A DNA stretch of 42,003 nucleotides, taken from positions 1-42,003 of the forward strand of contig JAGSYW010000003.1 of NCBI GenBank assembly GCA_018262475.1. The letters run 5' to 3'. The DNA is from Burkholderiaceae bacterium (GTDB taxonomy: Bacteria > Pseudomonadota > Gammaproteobacteria > Burkholderiales > Burkholderiaceae_D). Below the pieces are notes generated by a model that made no database searches, was not told the origin of the DNA, and saw only the letters and a program-made list of their open reading frames with translations. The first letter of the stretch is position 1, and each line of letters begins with the position of its first letter. Below, piece by piece: positions 34,948 through 42,003 of the stretch. The translations under genes and the position numbers were made by a program.

Positions 34948-35859
34948 ATGATGACCTTTCAGCAAATCATCCTGAAACTGCAGAATTACTGGGATTCCCA
35001 TGGCTGCGCGATATTGCAGCCGTACGACATGGAAGTCGGGGCCGGTACTTCGCACACCGCAACTTTTCTGCGCGCGATCGGCCCGGAACCCTGGCGCGCC
35101 GGCTACGTGCAGCCTTCCCGCCGTCCGAAGGATGGCCGCTACGGAGAAAACCCGAACCGGCTGCAGCATTATTACCAGTTTCAGGTAGTGCTGAAACCAT
35201 CGCCGGAAAACATCCTCGAACTGTATCTCGGTTCGCTGGAGGCACTCGGACTGGACCTGAAGCAGAACGACGTGCGTTTCGTCGAAGACGACTGGGAAAA
35301 TCCGACGCTCGGCGCCTGGGGCCTAGGCTGGGAAGTCTGGCTCAACGGCATGGAAGTGACGCAGTTCACCTATTTCCAGCAGGTCGGCGGCATCGATTGC
35401 AACCCGATCCTGGGTGAAATCACCTATGGCCTGGAGCGTCTGGCGATGTATCTGCAAGGCGTTGAAAATGTGTATGATCTGGTGTGGACCGAATGGAACG
35501 ACCGCGGCGTGAAGAAATCGCTGTCGTATGGCGACGTATTCCACCAGAACGAAGTCGAACAGTCCGCCTACAATTTCGAGGGCGCCAACACCAAGTTCCT
35601 GTTCTCTCTGTTCTCGAACTACGAATCCGAAGCGAAACGGCTGATGGAGATGGAACTGACGATTCCTGCCTACGAAATGATCCTGAAGGCGGCGCACACG
35701 TTCAATCTACTCGATGCGCGCGGCGCGATTTCGGTTACCGAACGTGCTGCCTATATCGGCCGCATCCGCAACCTGTCGCGTGCAGTCGCGCAGGGGTATC
35801 TCGAATCGCGCAAAAAACTCGGCTTTCCGATGCTGGGCGATACGCGCAAGGTCGCGTGA
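34948..35859 (+). CDS. glyQ: Glycyl-tRNA synthetase alpha subunit
   Basis: GlyQ (303 aa) is the catalytic subunit of the alpha2-beta2 class II glycyl-tRNA synthetase. The sequence [79 protein letters not shown] is diagnostic; it contains the class II motif 2-like region. [22 protein letters not shown] carries the motif 3 Arg. The start could be either of two adjacent ATGs, preceded by an AAGGAACA ribosome-binding site. glyS follows after 61 bp. Confidence 0.98.
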   Translation: MMTFQQIILKLQNYWDSHGCAILQPYDMEVGAGTSHTATFLRAIGPEPWRAGYVQPSRRPKDGRYGENPNRLQHYYQFQVVLKPSPENILELYLGSLEALGLDLKQNDVRFVEDDWENPTLGAWGLGWEVWLNGMEVTQFTYFQQVGGIDCNPILGEITYGLERLAMYLQGVENVYDLVWTEWNDRGVKKSLSYGDVFHQNEVEQSAYNFEGANTKFLFSLFSNYESEAKRLMEMELTIPAYEMILKAAHTFNLLDARGAISVTERAAYIGRIRNLSRAVAQGYLESRKKLGFPMLGDTRKVA

Positions 35860-35892
35860 CGCAGCGAAAACCACATAACCAATAACACTCAG

Positions 35893-35912
35893 CATCCCGC
35901 CTGCGCGGGATG
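35893..35912 (+). promoter_or_regulatory. Hairpin just upstream of the glyS start
   Basis: CATCCCGC and GCGGGATG form a perfect 8-bp stem with a CTGC loop. The right arm contains the only Shine-Dalgarno-like sequence (GGGATG), which ends about 8 nt before the glyS ATG. The ribosome-binding site may thus be paired in the mRNA. No regulator is known to me. Confidence 0.5.
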
Positions 35913-35920
35913 AATTGCTC

Positions 35921-38005
35921 ATGAATCAAACACTGTTAGTCGAACTGCTGACCGAAGAATTGCCGCCAAAGGCGCTCACCCGCCTGGCCGATGCATTTTC
36001 CGCCACCATTTTTGACGGCCTGAAATCTCGCGATTTCCTATCGGCCGATTCGAAGCTGACTTCCTTTGCCACCCCGCGCCGATTGGCGCTGACGATCACT
36101 GGCGTGCTGCCGACATCGCCCGACAAGCAGATCCGCGTCAAGGTACTGCCGGTATCGGTTGCGCTCGATGCGAATGGTCAGCCGACGGCGCCGCTGAAGA
36201 AAAAGCTGGCCACGCTCGGCTTCCCGGACGTAACGGTAGCAGACATGACGATCGCTGCCGACGGCAAGACTGAAACCTACTACTATACCCACACTGCGCC
36301 CGGCTCGACCATTGCCGCCGGCCTGCAGGCGGCGCTGGAAGAAGCGGTTGGTAAGCTGCCGGTACCGAAGCAGATGACTTACCAGCGGCCAGATGGCGTC
36401 ACGGTCGAATTCGTGCGTCCGGCACACAAGCTGGTCGCCCTGCTTGGCAAGGAAGTCGTGCCGTTATCGATCCTCGGCCTGTCCGCCGGACGCACCACCG
36501 ATGGCCACCGTTTCCTGTCGCAAGGGGAAATTGCGTTCACCGATGCTGCTTCCTACGCCGCCACACTCGAATCGCAAGGCAAGGTGATTGCCAGCGTTGC
36601 ATCGCGCAAGGAACGGATTCGCGCAATGCTGCAATCGAAAGCACAAAACGATCGCGTACTGATGCCGGAATCTCTGCTGGATGAAGTCGCCGCGCTGGTC
36701 GAATGGCCGGTGATTTACGAATGCCATTTCGAAAATGAATTCCTCGAAGTGCCGCAGGAGTGCCTAATCCTGACGATGCAGACCAACCAGAAATATTTCG
36801 CGCTGACCGATGCATCCGGCAAGCTGCGCTCGCGTTTCCTAATCGTGTCTAACATGGAAACCTCGACCCCGCAGCGCATCATCAGCGGCAACGAGCGCGT
36901 GATCCGTCCGCGCCTGTCTGATGCCCGCTTCTTCTTCGAGCAAGACAAGAAAAAGAAACTGGAAGACCGCATCCCCGGGCTGGCGAACGTCGTCTATCAC
37001 AATAAGCTCGGCACGCTGGCGCAGCGAATGGCGCGCGTGCGCATCCTAGCGGTCGAAATCGCCGGCATGATCGGCATCGATCAAGCGCTGGTCGAACGCG
37101 CCGCGCGGCTGGCCAAGGCCGACCTGCTGACCGACATGGTGGGCGAATTTCCCGAACTGCAAGGCATCATGGGCACCTACTATGCGCGCCATGACGGCGA
37201 ACATGAAGAAATCGCGATGGCCGCGACCGAACATTACATGCCGCGCTTCGCCGGCGATGCCCTGCCGACGACGCAGACCGGCACCGTGCTGGCGCTGGCA
37301 GACAAACTTGAGGCGCTGGCAGGCATCTGGGGCATCGGCCTGCAACCGACCGGCGATCGCGACCCGTTCGCGCTACGTCGCCATGCGCTCGGCATTTTGC
37401 GCATCCTGATTGAAAAGCGTCTGCCGCTGTCGCTGCGCGCGATGCTGTCGTCGATCATCCGTGTGCTGGCAGCCAATGCCAGCTTCAAGGATTCGACCGC
37501 AGGTGTACTGGGGTTCATGATGGATCGTCTGCGCGGCCTGCTGCGCGACCGCGGCTTTGCCGCGGATGAAATCGAAGCGATTCTGGCGCAAAATCCGGAT
37601 CGTTTTGACGACATCCTAGAGCGCCTGAACGCCGTCAAGGCTTTCGCCGCGTTGCCGGAAGCGGATGCGCTTGCCGCCGCGAACAAGCGCATCGGCAACA
37701 TCCTGAAAAAAGCGAACATCACCGCCGGCAACGTGCAGGAATCCTTGTTGCAGGACGAACCGGAACGGAAGCTGCATTCGGCCATGCTCGATCTGAAACC
37801 GCAAGTCGACCAGATGGTCGTGCAAGGAAATTATGCCGGCGCACTGACTGCGATGGCACAACTGCGCAATGCAGTAGATTCGTTTTTCGACACCGTGATG
37901 GTGATGGCCGACGACATCGACCTGCGCAACAACCGTGTCGCGCTGCTGTCCGATCTGCACACGATGATGAACCGCGTGGCCGACATTTCCCGTCTGGCAA
38001 GCTAA
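35921..38005 (+). CDS. glyS: Glycyl-tRNA synthetase beta subunit
   Basis: GlyS (694 aa from the ATG at 35921; the track uses a TTG two codons earlier) binds tRNA-Gly for the alpha2-beta2 synthetase. Marks are [18 protein letters not shown] at the N-terminus, [11 protein letters not shown], the HD-like domain around [31 protein letters not shown], and a C-terminal DALR-type anticodon region. Length matches the family. gmhB follows after 19 bp, so the cluster continues as one probable operon. Confidence 0.98.
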   Translation: MNQTLLVELLTEELPPKALTRLADAFSATIFDGLKSRDFLSADSKLTSFATPRRLALTITGVLPTSPDKQIRVKVLPVSVALDANGQPTAPLKKKLATLGFPDVTVADMTIAADGKTETYYYTHTAPGSTIAAGLQAALEEAVGKLPVPKQMTYQRPDGVTVEFVRPAHKLVALLGKEVVPLSILGLSAGRTTDGHRFLSQGEIAFTDAASYAATLESQGKVIASVASRKERIRAMLQSKAQNDRVLMPESLLDEVAALVEWPVIYECHFENEFLEVPQECLILTMQTNQKYFALTDASGKLRSRFLIVSNMETSTPQRIISGNERVIRPRLSDARFFFEQDKKKKLEDRIPGLANVVYHNKLGTLAQRMARVRILAVEIAGMIGIDQALVERAARLAKADLLTDMVGEFPELQGIMGTYYARHDGEHEEIAMAATEHYMPRFAGDALPTTQTGTVLALADKLEALAGIWGIGLQPTGDRDPFALRRHALGILRILIEKRLPLSLRAMLSSIIRVLAANASFKDSTAGVLGFMMDRLRGLLRDRGFAADEIEAILAQNPDRFDDILERLNAVKAFAALPEADALAAANKRIGNILKKANITAGNVQESLLQDEPERKLHSAMLDLKPQVDQMVVQGNYAGALTAMAQLRNAVDSFFDTVMVMADDIDLRNNRVALLSDLHTMMNRVADISRLAS

Positions 38006-38024
38006 AGGCGGAAAAGGAGCTCGA

Positions 38025-38588
38025 ATGCCGACGAAACTGATCATTCTCGACCGCGATGGCGTCATCAATTTCGATCAGGAATCGTTCATCAAATCGCCTG
38101 CAGAGTGGGTACCGATTCCCGGTTCGCTGGAGGCGATCGCACGACTGAACCAGGCCGATTACCGGGTGGTGGTCGCGACCAACCAATCCGGCATCGCCCG
38201 CGGACTGTATGATTTAACGACGTTAAATGCGATCCACCAGAAAATGCACGCAGCTGCGCTGGCTGTCGGCGCAGAAATCGACGCCATTTTTTTCTGCCCG
38301 CATGGCGCAAGCGATGATTGCGATTGCCGCAAGCCAAAATCCGGCATGCTCGAAGCGATCGCGCGTCGTTACGACATCAAGCTCAAGGGCGTCCCCTCAA
38401 TTGGCGATTCGCTGCGCGATCTGCAGGCTGCATTCCTTGCCGGCTGCACGCCCTATCTGGTGCTGACTGGCAAGGGCAAGGGAACATTGTCAAGCGGCGG
38501 ACTACCGCCTGGCACCACAACCTACGCGGATCTGGCGGCCGCAGTCGATTTCATACTTGGCACTGAAGACGGTGCCGGTATTGAGTAA
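38025..38588 (+). CDS. gmhB: D-glycero-beta-D-manno-heptose 1,7-bisphosphate 7-phosphatase
   Basis: GmhB (187 aa) removes the 7-phosphate in ADP-heptose synthesis for lipopolysaccharide. It is a HAD phosphatase with nucleophile Asp9 and acid/base Asp11 in LDRDGVIN. The structural zinc site characteristic of GmhB is seen in FFCPHGASDDCDCRKPK (Cys-x-His ... Cys-x-Cys). An AAGGAG ribosome-binding site precedes the ATG. The neighbour plsC also concerns the envelope. Confidence 0.95.
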   Translation: MPTKLIILDRDGVINFDQESFIKSPAEWVPIPGSLEAIARLNQADYRVVVATNQSGIARGLYDLTTLNAIHQKMHAAALAVGAEIDAIFFCPHGASDDCDCRKPKSGMLEAIARRYDIKLKGVPSIGDSLRDLQAAFLAGCTPYLVLTGKGKGTLSSGGLPPGTTTYADLAAAVDFILGTEDGAGIE

Positions 38589-38620
38589 GTTTAAACTCAT
38601 GTGCTTCAGGAGAAGCCATC

Positions 38621-39376
38621 TTGCGTAGATTCACCCTGTTTTTGCGTTCACTGTCGTTCTTTTTGGCAATGCTGGTGTTCACTCCAGTCTGGACGCTCGC
38701 CTGCTTTTTGGCTGCGCCACTGCCGTACCACCAGCGCTACTACATCACTTCGCGCTGGAATGCGACCGTCATCTGGCTGGCGAAAGTCATATGCGGCATC
38801 CGCTACCAAATCAAGGGAGCGGAAAACTTTCCGGACTCGCCTGCCATCGTGCTATCGAAACACCAGTCCGCATGGGAAACAATATTCCTGCTTTACCAAC
38901 TGCCGCGCCCACTGGTGTTCGTGTTCAAGAAGGAGCTGCTTTCGATCCCGTTCTTCGGCTGGGCGTTGGGACTGCTGAAGATGATCCCGATCGATCGCAG
39001 CCTCGGAGTGCGCGCATTCCGCCACGTCATCACCGAAGGCAAGAAACGACTGAACGACGGTCTGTGGATCATCATGTTCCCAGAAGGCACGCGCACGGCT
39101 GTCGGCCAACAGGGGGAATACAAGGGCGGCGGCACGCGGCTGGCGCACGCAACCAATACAGTCATCGTGCCCATCGCCGTCAACTCGGGCGAATGCTGGC
39201 CGAAGGATTCCTTCATCAAGAAGCCGGGGCTAATCACTGTATCCGTCGGTCCGCCAATTGCGCCACAGGGACGCACTCACGAAGAACTGATGACGCTGGT
39301 TGAAAACTGGATTGAAGGCGAAATGCGGCTCATCTCGCCACATGCGTATCCGCCCGCTCCGGAAGCAAGCCGCTGA
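38621..39376 (+). CDS. plsC: 1-acyl-sn-glycerol-3-phosphate acyltransferase
   Basis: PlsC (251 aa) acylates lysophosphatidic acid to phosphatidic acid at the inner membrane. An N-terminal hydrophobic helix (SLSFFLAMLVFTPVWTLACFLAAPL) is followed by the acyltransferase blocks: SKHQSAWETIFL (HX4D-type, here H-QSAW-E) and MFPEGTRTAVG. The start is TTG at 38621, supported by AGGAGA 7 nt upstream; the next ATG would remove the first helix. The D-to-E change in block I is, as far as I recall, tolerated in this branch of the family. Confidence 0.92.
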   Translation: MRRFTLFLRSLSFFLAMLVFTPVWTLACFLAAPLPYHQRYYITSRWNATVIWLAKVICGIRYQIKGAENFPDSPAIVLSKHQSAWETIFLLYQLPRPLVFVFKKELLSIPFFGWALGLLKMIPIDRSLGVRAFRHVITEGKKRLNDGLWIIMFPEGTRTAVGQQGEYKGGGTRLAHATNTVIVPIAVNSGECWPKDSFIKKPGLITVSVGPPIAPQGRTHEELMTLVENWIEGEMRLISPHAYPPAPEASR

Positions 39377-39382
39377 AAGCCG

Positions 39383-40183
39383 ATGGCAAACCTGACGCCT
39401 TCCGTCATGCAGCTTGATCTGTTCGGTTTCGATGGCAAACCGCCAGCCGTTCCAGACACCCCTAACCGCCGCATCCTGCTGGGCAATCAGGTCATCAGCT
39501 ATGCGCTGCGCCGCTCGAAACGCCGCTCCATCGGTTTTTCCATCGACCGCAACGGCTTGCGCATCACCGCGCCGCGCTGGGTAACACTAGCCGACATTGA
39601 TCAGGCAATCCTCGGCAAGCAACGCTGGGTCATCGACAAATTGCGCGAATGCCAAAATGCCACAGCACAACGACAGGCGCAGCAAATCACCTGGCGTGAC
39701 GGCGCAACGCTGCCCTATCTCGGCGCCCCGATCACGCTGCGCCTGCGCCGCGCTTCCTGTACCGCAATAGAGTTCGATGCAGCCAGCCGCGAACTGTCGC
39801 TGCTCCTGACGGGCGATGCGACCGAAACGCAACTCAGAAACCGCACGCTGAAATGGCTGCAACAGCAGGCTGCCAGCGTGTTTGCCGCCCGACTACCTGT
39901 TTACGCTAACCGACTCGATGTCCACTACCGGACAATGAGGCTATCTTCGGCCACCACGCGCTGGGGTTCTTGCAGTTCGCGCGGCACGATTTGCCTCAAC
40001 TGGCGGCTGATCCACCTACCAGAAACGCTGATCGATTACGTAGTGGCACACGAACTGTCGCACTTGCGCGAAATGAACCACAGCGAGCGCTTCTGGGCCG
40101 CGGTAGAATCCGTCTATCCGGACTATCGCGCCGCCCGGCAGGCGCTGCGCAAACAAGCGCTGAATGTGCTGCCGGTTATCTGA
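39383..40183 (+). CDS. YgjP-like metal-dependent hydrolase (M48-type, DUF45)
   Basis: A 266-residue protein of the YgjP/DUF45 family. The diagnostic C-terminal block is ATTRWGSCSSRGTICLNWRLIHLPETLIDYVVAHELSHLREMNHSERFWAAVESVYPDY, with the zinc-binding HELSH and downstream His. The N-terminal half (GNQVISYALRRSKRRSIGFSIDRNGLRITAPRW) is the usual beta-rich part. E. coli YgjP has been described as a nucleotide pyrophosphatase, while others call the family metallopeptidases, so activity is uncertain. It follows plsC by 6 bp. Confidence 0.88.
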   Translation: MANLTPSVMQLDLFGFDGKPPAVPDTPNRRILLGNQVISYALRRSKRRSIGFSIDRNGLRITAPRWVTLADIDQAILGKQRWVIDKLRECQNATAQRQAQQITWRDGATLPYLGAPITLRLRRASCTAIEFDAASRELSLLLTGDATETQLRNRTLKWLQQQAASVFAARLPVYANRLDVHYRTMRLSSATTRWGSCSSRGTICLNWRLIHLPETLIDYVVAHELSHLREMNHSERFWAAVESVYPDYRAARQALRKQALNVLPVI

Positions 40184-40191
40184 TTTTGACA

Positions 40192-40248
40192 GGTATATCC
40201 ATTTTCGCCATATTTTTCTTGGCCAATCAAAAATACACCACCCAGTAT
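40192..40248 (-). repeat. Dispersed intergenic element, copy E (shortened)
   Basis: Read on the minus strand: ATACTGG, 5 nt, GTAT, 17 nt, AAATATGGC, 11 nt, TACC. The first half keeps the standard spacing; the second spacer is 11 nt shorter than in copies A-D. The element ends 14 bp before the gloA ATG, next to its ribosome-binding site. Confidence 0.6.
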
Positions 40249-40262
40249 AAGATGGAGGACAT

Positions 40263-40652
40263 ATGCGTATTCTGCACACCATGCTGCGCGTCGGCGACTT
40301 GCCGCGCTCAATCGATTTTTACACCCGCGTGCTTGGGATGAAACTGCTGCGCACGAAAGACAACCCGGAGTACAAATACACGCTGGCGTATCTCGGCTTT
40401 TCCAGCAATCCGGAACAAGCCGAGTTGGAGCTGACCTACAACTACGGCGTGGAAAAATACGAACTCGGCACCGCCTACGGCCACCTGGCGCTTGAAGTCG
40501 CCGATGCCTACCAGGCGTGTGAAGCGGTCAAGGCACAAGGCGGCAATGTCACGCGCGAAGCCGGCCCGGTAAAAGGCGGCACAACCGTGATTGCATTCGT
40601 AAAAGATCCAGACGGCTACATGGTCGAACTGATCCAGTCCGGCACCGCCTGA
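40263..40652 (+). CDS. gloA: Lactoylglutathione lyase (glyoxalase I)
   Basis: GloA (129 aa) converts the methylglyoxal-glutathione hemithioacetal to S-lactoylglutathione. [30 protein letters not shown] contains the first metal His (His5). [12 protein letters not shown] and [10 protein letters not shown] carry further metal ligands. Length is that of the short nickel-type bacterial enzyme. A strong TGGAGGA ribosome-binding site abuts repeat copy E. Confidence 0.97.
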   Translation: MRILHTMLRVGDLPRSIDFYTRVLGMKLLRTKDNPEYKYTLAYLGFSSNPEQAELELTYNYGVEKYELGTAYGHLALEVADAYQACEAVKAQGGNVTREAGPVKGGTTVIAFVKDPDGYMVELIQSGTA

Positions 40653-40903
40653 ACCGCTGCGACAAAAACAACATGGCTATTGGGTTTGTTCGTAGACAAA
40701 TCAACGTACTGCTCCCAATTCCCAGAAAATAGGTTATGATTCGTGCGAAATCATCTTCTGCCGCCAATCTGGCGACGAAAACGACCAGACATCACGCCCC
40801 TGCCGCAAGGCTAGAACCTGAAGGCAACCACGGCACCCACCGGCAGTAAGGCGCTTCCGTCCGAATACACGTTTTATCTTTTTTCCTTCCATTCGAGGAA
40901 ACC
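40653..40903 (+). promoter_or_regulatory. gloA-trxA intergenic region with candidate trxA promoter
   Basis: This 251-bp gap has no credible gene. GGTTATGATTCG near 40733-40740 contains a TATGAT -10-like box without a good -35. The trxA ribosome-binding site region is GAGGAAACC just before the ATG. I see no terminator with a U tract after gloA. Confidence 0.4.
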
Positions 40904-41230
40904 ATGAGCGAAAACATCAAGAACATTACCGATGCCTCCTTTGAAGCGGACGTGCTGAAATCCGATCGCCCAGTGCTGGTCGATTTCTGGGCTGAATGGT
41001 GCGGCCCATGTAAAATGATCGCGCCGACGCTGGAAGAAATCGCCAAGGAATACGGCGGCAAGATTCTGGTCGCGAAACTCGACGTCGATTCAAACCAGGC
41101 TGTTCCGGCGAAATTCGGCATCCGCGGCATCCCGACGCTGATTCTTTTCAAGAACGGTGTACCGGCAGCGCAGAAAGTTGGCGCCGTCGCCAAAGGCCAG
41201 TTGACCGCTTTCATCGACAGCAACATCTGA
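40904..41230 (+). CDS. trxA: Thioredoxin 1
   Basis: TrxA (108 aa) is the general cytoplasmic protein disulfide reductant. The active site WCGPCK has Cys33 and Cys36, within [24 protein letters not shown]. The cis-Pro segment [14 protein letters not shown] is present. Length is normal. The trxA-rho order is common in proteobacteria. A long hairpin without a U tract follows the stop. Confidence 0.98.
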   Translation: MSENIKNITDASFEADVLKSDRPVLVDFWAEWCGPCKMIAPTLEEIAKEYGGKILVAKLDVDSNQAVPAKFGIRGIPTLILFKNGVPAAQKVGAVAKGQLTAFIDSNI

Positions 41231-41240
41231 CAAACTTCCG

Positions 41241-41266
41241 CTACGGCCATGCCCGCATGGCTGTAG
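41241..41266 (+). other. 12-bp hairpin between trxA and rho
   Basis: CTACGGCCATGC and GCATGGCTGTAG pair over 12 bp (one G-U) around CC, 11 nt after the trxA stop. No U tract follows, so it is not a standard intrinsic terminator. It may protect the trxA mRNA end or belong to the rho leader. Confidence 0.6.
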
Positions 41267-41354
41267 CACGCAGTAACCACAACAAGCAACAACACCACGT
41301 TATTCCCTCCCCCACCTTTTTGATTCCCGACACGGGATACGCACAGATACAGAT

Positions 41355-42003
41355 ATGCATTTATCCGAATTGAAGGCCATGCATGTTTCGGCCTTGCTGG
41401 ACATGGCCAGCAGCCTAGACATTGACAATGCCGCCCGCCTGCGCAAGCAGGAACTGATGTTCGCCATTCTGAAAAAACGCGCAAAAGCCGGCGAACAGAT
41501 TTATGGCGACGGCGCACTGGAAGTCCTGCCGGACGGCTTCGGCTTCCTGCGATCGCCAGATGCCAGCTACATGGCATCGACCGACGACATCTACATTTCG
41601 CCGTCGCAAATCCGGCGCTTCAACCTGCACACCGGCGATTCGATCGAAGGCGAAGTGCGCACCCCGAAAGACGGCGAACGTTATTTCGCGCTGGTCAAGG
41701 TAGATAAGGTCAACGGCGAACCGCCGGAAGCATCAAAACATCGCATCCTGTTCGAAAACCTGACACCGCTGCATCCAGACAGGGCGTTGAAACTAGAACG
41801 CGACATTAACGGCAACGAAAACATCACCGGCCGCATCATCGACATGATCGCGCCCATCGGCAAAGGCCAGCGCGGCCTCTTGGTGGCATCGCCGAAATCC
41901 GGCAAGACGGTGATGCTGCAACACATCGCGCACGCCATCACCTCGAATCACCCGGATGTCACGCTGTTCGTGCTGCTGATCGACGAACGGCCGGAAGAAG
42001 TGA
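41355..42003 (+). CDS. rho: Transcription termination factor Rho (5' part, runs off the window)
   Basis: This frame starts at the ATG at 41355 and is still open at the last base, so it is missing from the ORF track. It begins [20 protein letters not shown], the Rho N-terminal helical domain. The RNA-binding OSB/CSD-like domain follows ([40 protein letters not shown]), then the P-loop [18 protein letters not shown] and [11 protein letters not shown]. Rho is the hexameric RNA-dependent helicase that ends transcription. About half of the protein lies within the window (roughly 216 residues). Confidence 0.97.
   Translation, partial: MHLSELKAMHVSALLDMASSLDIDNAARLRKQELMFAILKKRAKAGEQIYGDGALEVLPDGFGFLRSPDASYMASTDDIYISPSQIRRFNLHTGDSIEGEVRTPKDGERYFALVKVDKVNGEPPEASKHRILFENLTPLHPDRALKLERDINGNENITGRIIDMIAPIGKGQRGLLVASPKSGKTVMLQHIAHAITSNHPDVTLFVLLIDERPEEV

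Noticed and set aside
40711-40740. Sixth copy of the 70-bp element near CCAGAAAATAGG
   Set aside because: Only a short stretch resembles copy C (CCAGAAAATA); ATACTCC, GTAT and TACCCC boxes are not at the required spacing.
1-42003. tRNA, rRNA, CRISPR array, insertion sequence or prophage
   Set aside because: No cloverleaf, rRNA segment, regular direct-repeat array, transposase or integrase was recognised anywhere in the window.

Overview
The window is a continuous piece of a bacterial chromosome. Gene content and order (fliEFGHIJKLMNOPQR; rpsP-rimM-trmD-rplS; recA-recX; glyQ-glyS-gmhB-plsC-ygjP-gloA; trxA-rho) and protein flavour point to a flagellated betaproteobacterium, most likely Burkholderiales and perhaps Oxalobacteraceae. 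That placement is inferred from gene content and sequence style, not from a database match. I saw no rRNA, tRNA, CRISPR array, transposase, integrase or prophage gene, so this is core-genome territory.

Layout. Positions 1-14752 are a flagellar cluster. It starts with the end of fliS, then fliT, a second FliK-like protein, a stand-alone FlhB C-terminal-like protein and the c-di-GMP effector ycgR. fliE follows on the opposite strand, and then the long run fliF-G-H-I-J-K-L-M-N-O-P-Q-R encodes the MS ring, C ring, export ATPase complex, hook-length ruler and export gate. Positions 14762-18781 hold relA (ppGpp synthetase), a CobD/CbiB-like membrane protein and a Nudix CoA pyrophosphatase, all on the minus strand. 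Positions 18801-20995 are the ribosomal/tRNA-modification operon rpsP-rimM-trmD-rplS, with a clear terminator and a duplicated -10 region upstream. ilvD (minus) is followed divergently by lgt and a crotonase-family gene. recA-recX is on the minus strand behind a perfect LexA box. The remainder is on the plus strand: a DUF2889-like gene, an FHA-domain gene, rpiA, mltD, fabI, rhlE (long structured leader), selD, glyQ, glyS, gmhB, plsC, a YgjP-like metallohydrolase, gloA, trxA and the 5' part of rho, which runs off the window.

The most unusual signal is not a gene. Five intergenic gaps (between ycgR/fliE, ilvD/lgt, rpiA/mltD, rhlE/selD and ygjP/gloA) carry copies of one small element of about 70 bp. 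Its spacing is nearly invariant: ATACTCC-N5-GTAT, 17 nt, a box like ATATGTGGC, 22 nt, then TACCCC. Copies occur in both orientations, and two have a GACCG/CGGTC inverted repeat exactly 13 nt upstream. The sequences have diverged but the spacing has not, which suggests a selected structure or a miniature mobile repeat family. Secondary points are simple-sequence and tandem-duplication features inside fliF, fliK, fliL (a C10 tract) and fliN, and several long perfect hairpins at operon junctions (recA/recX, rhlE leader, trxA/rho).
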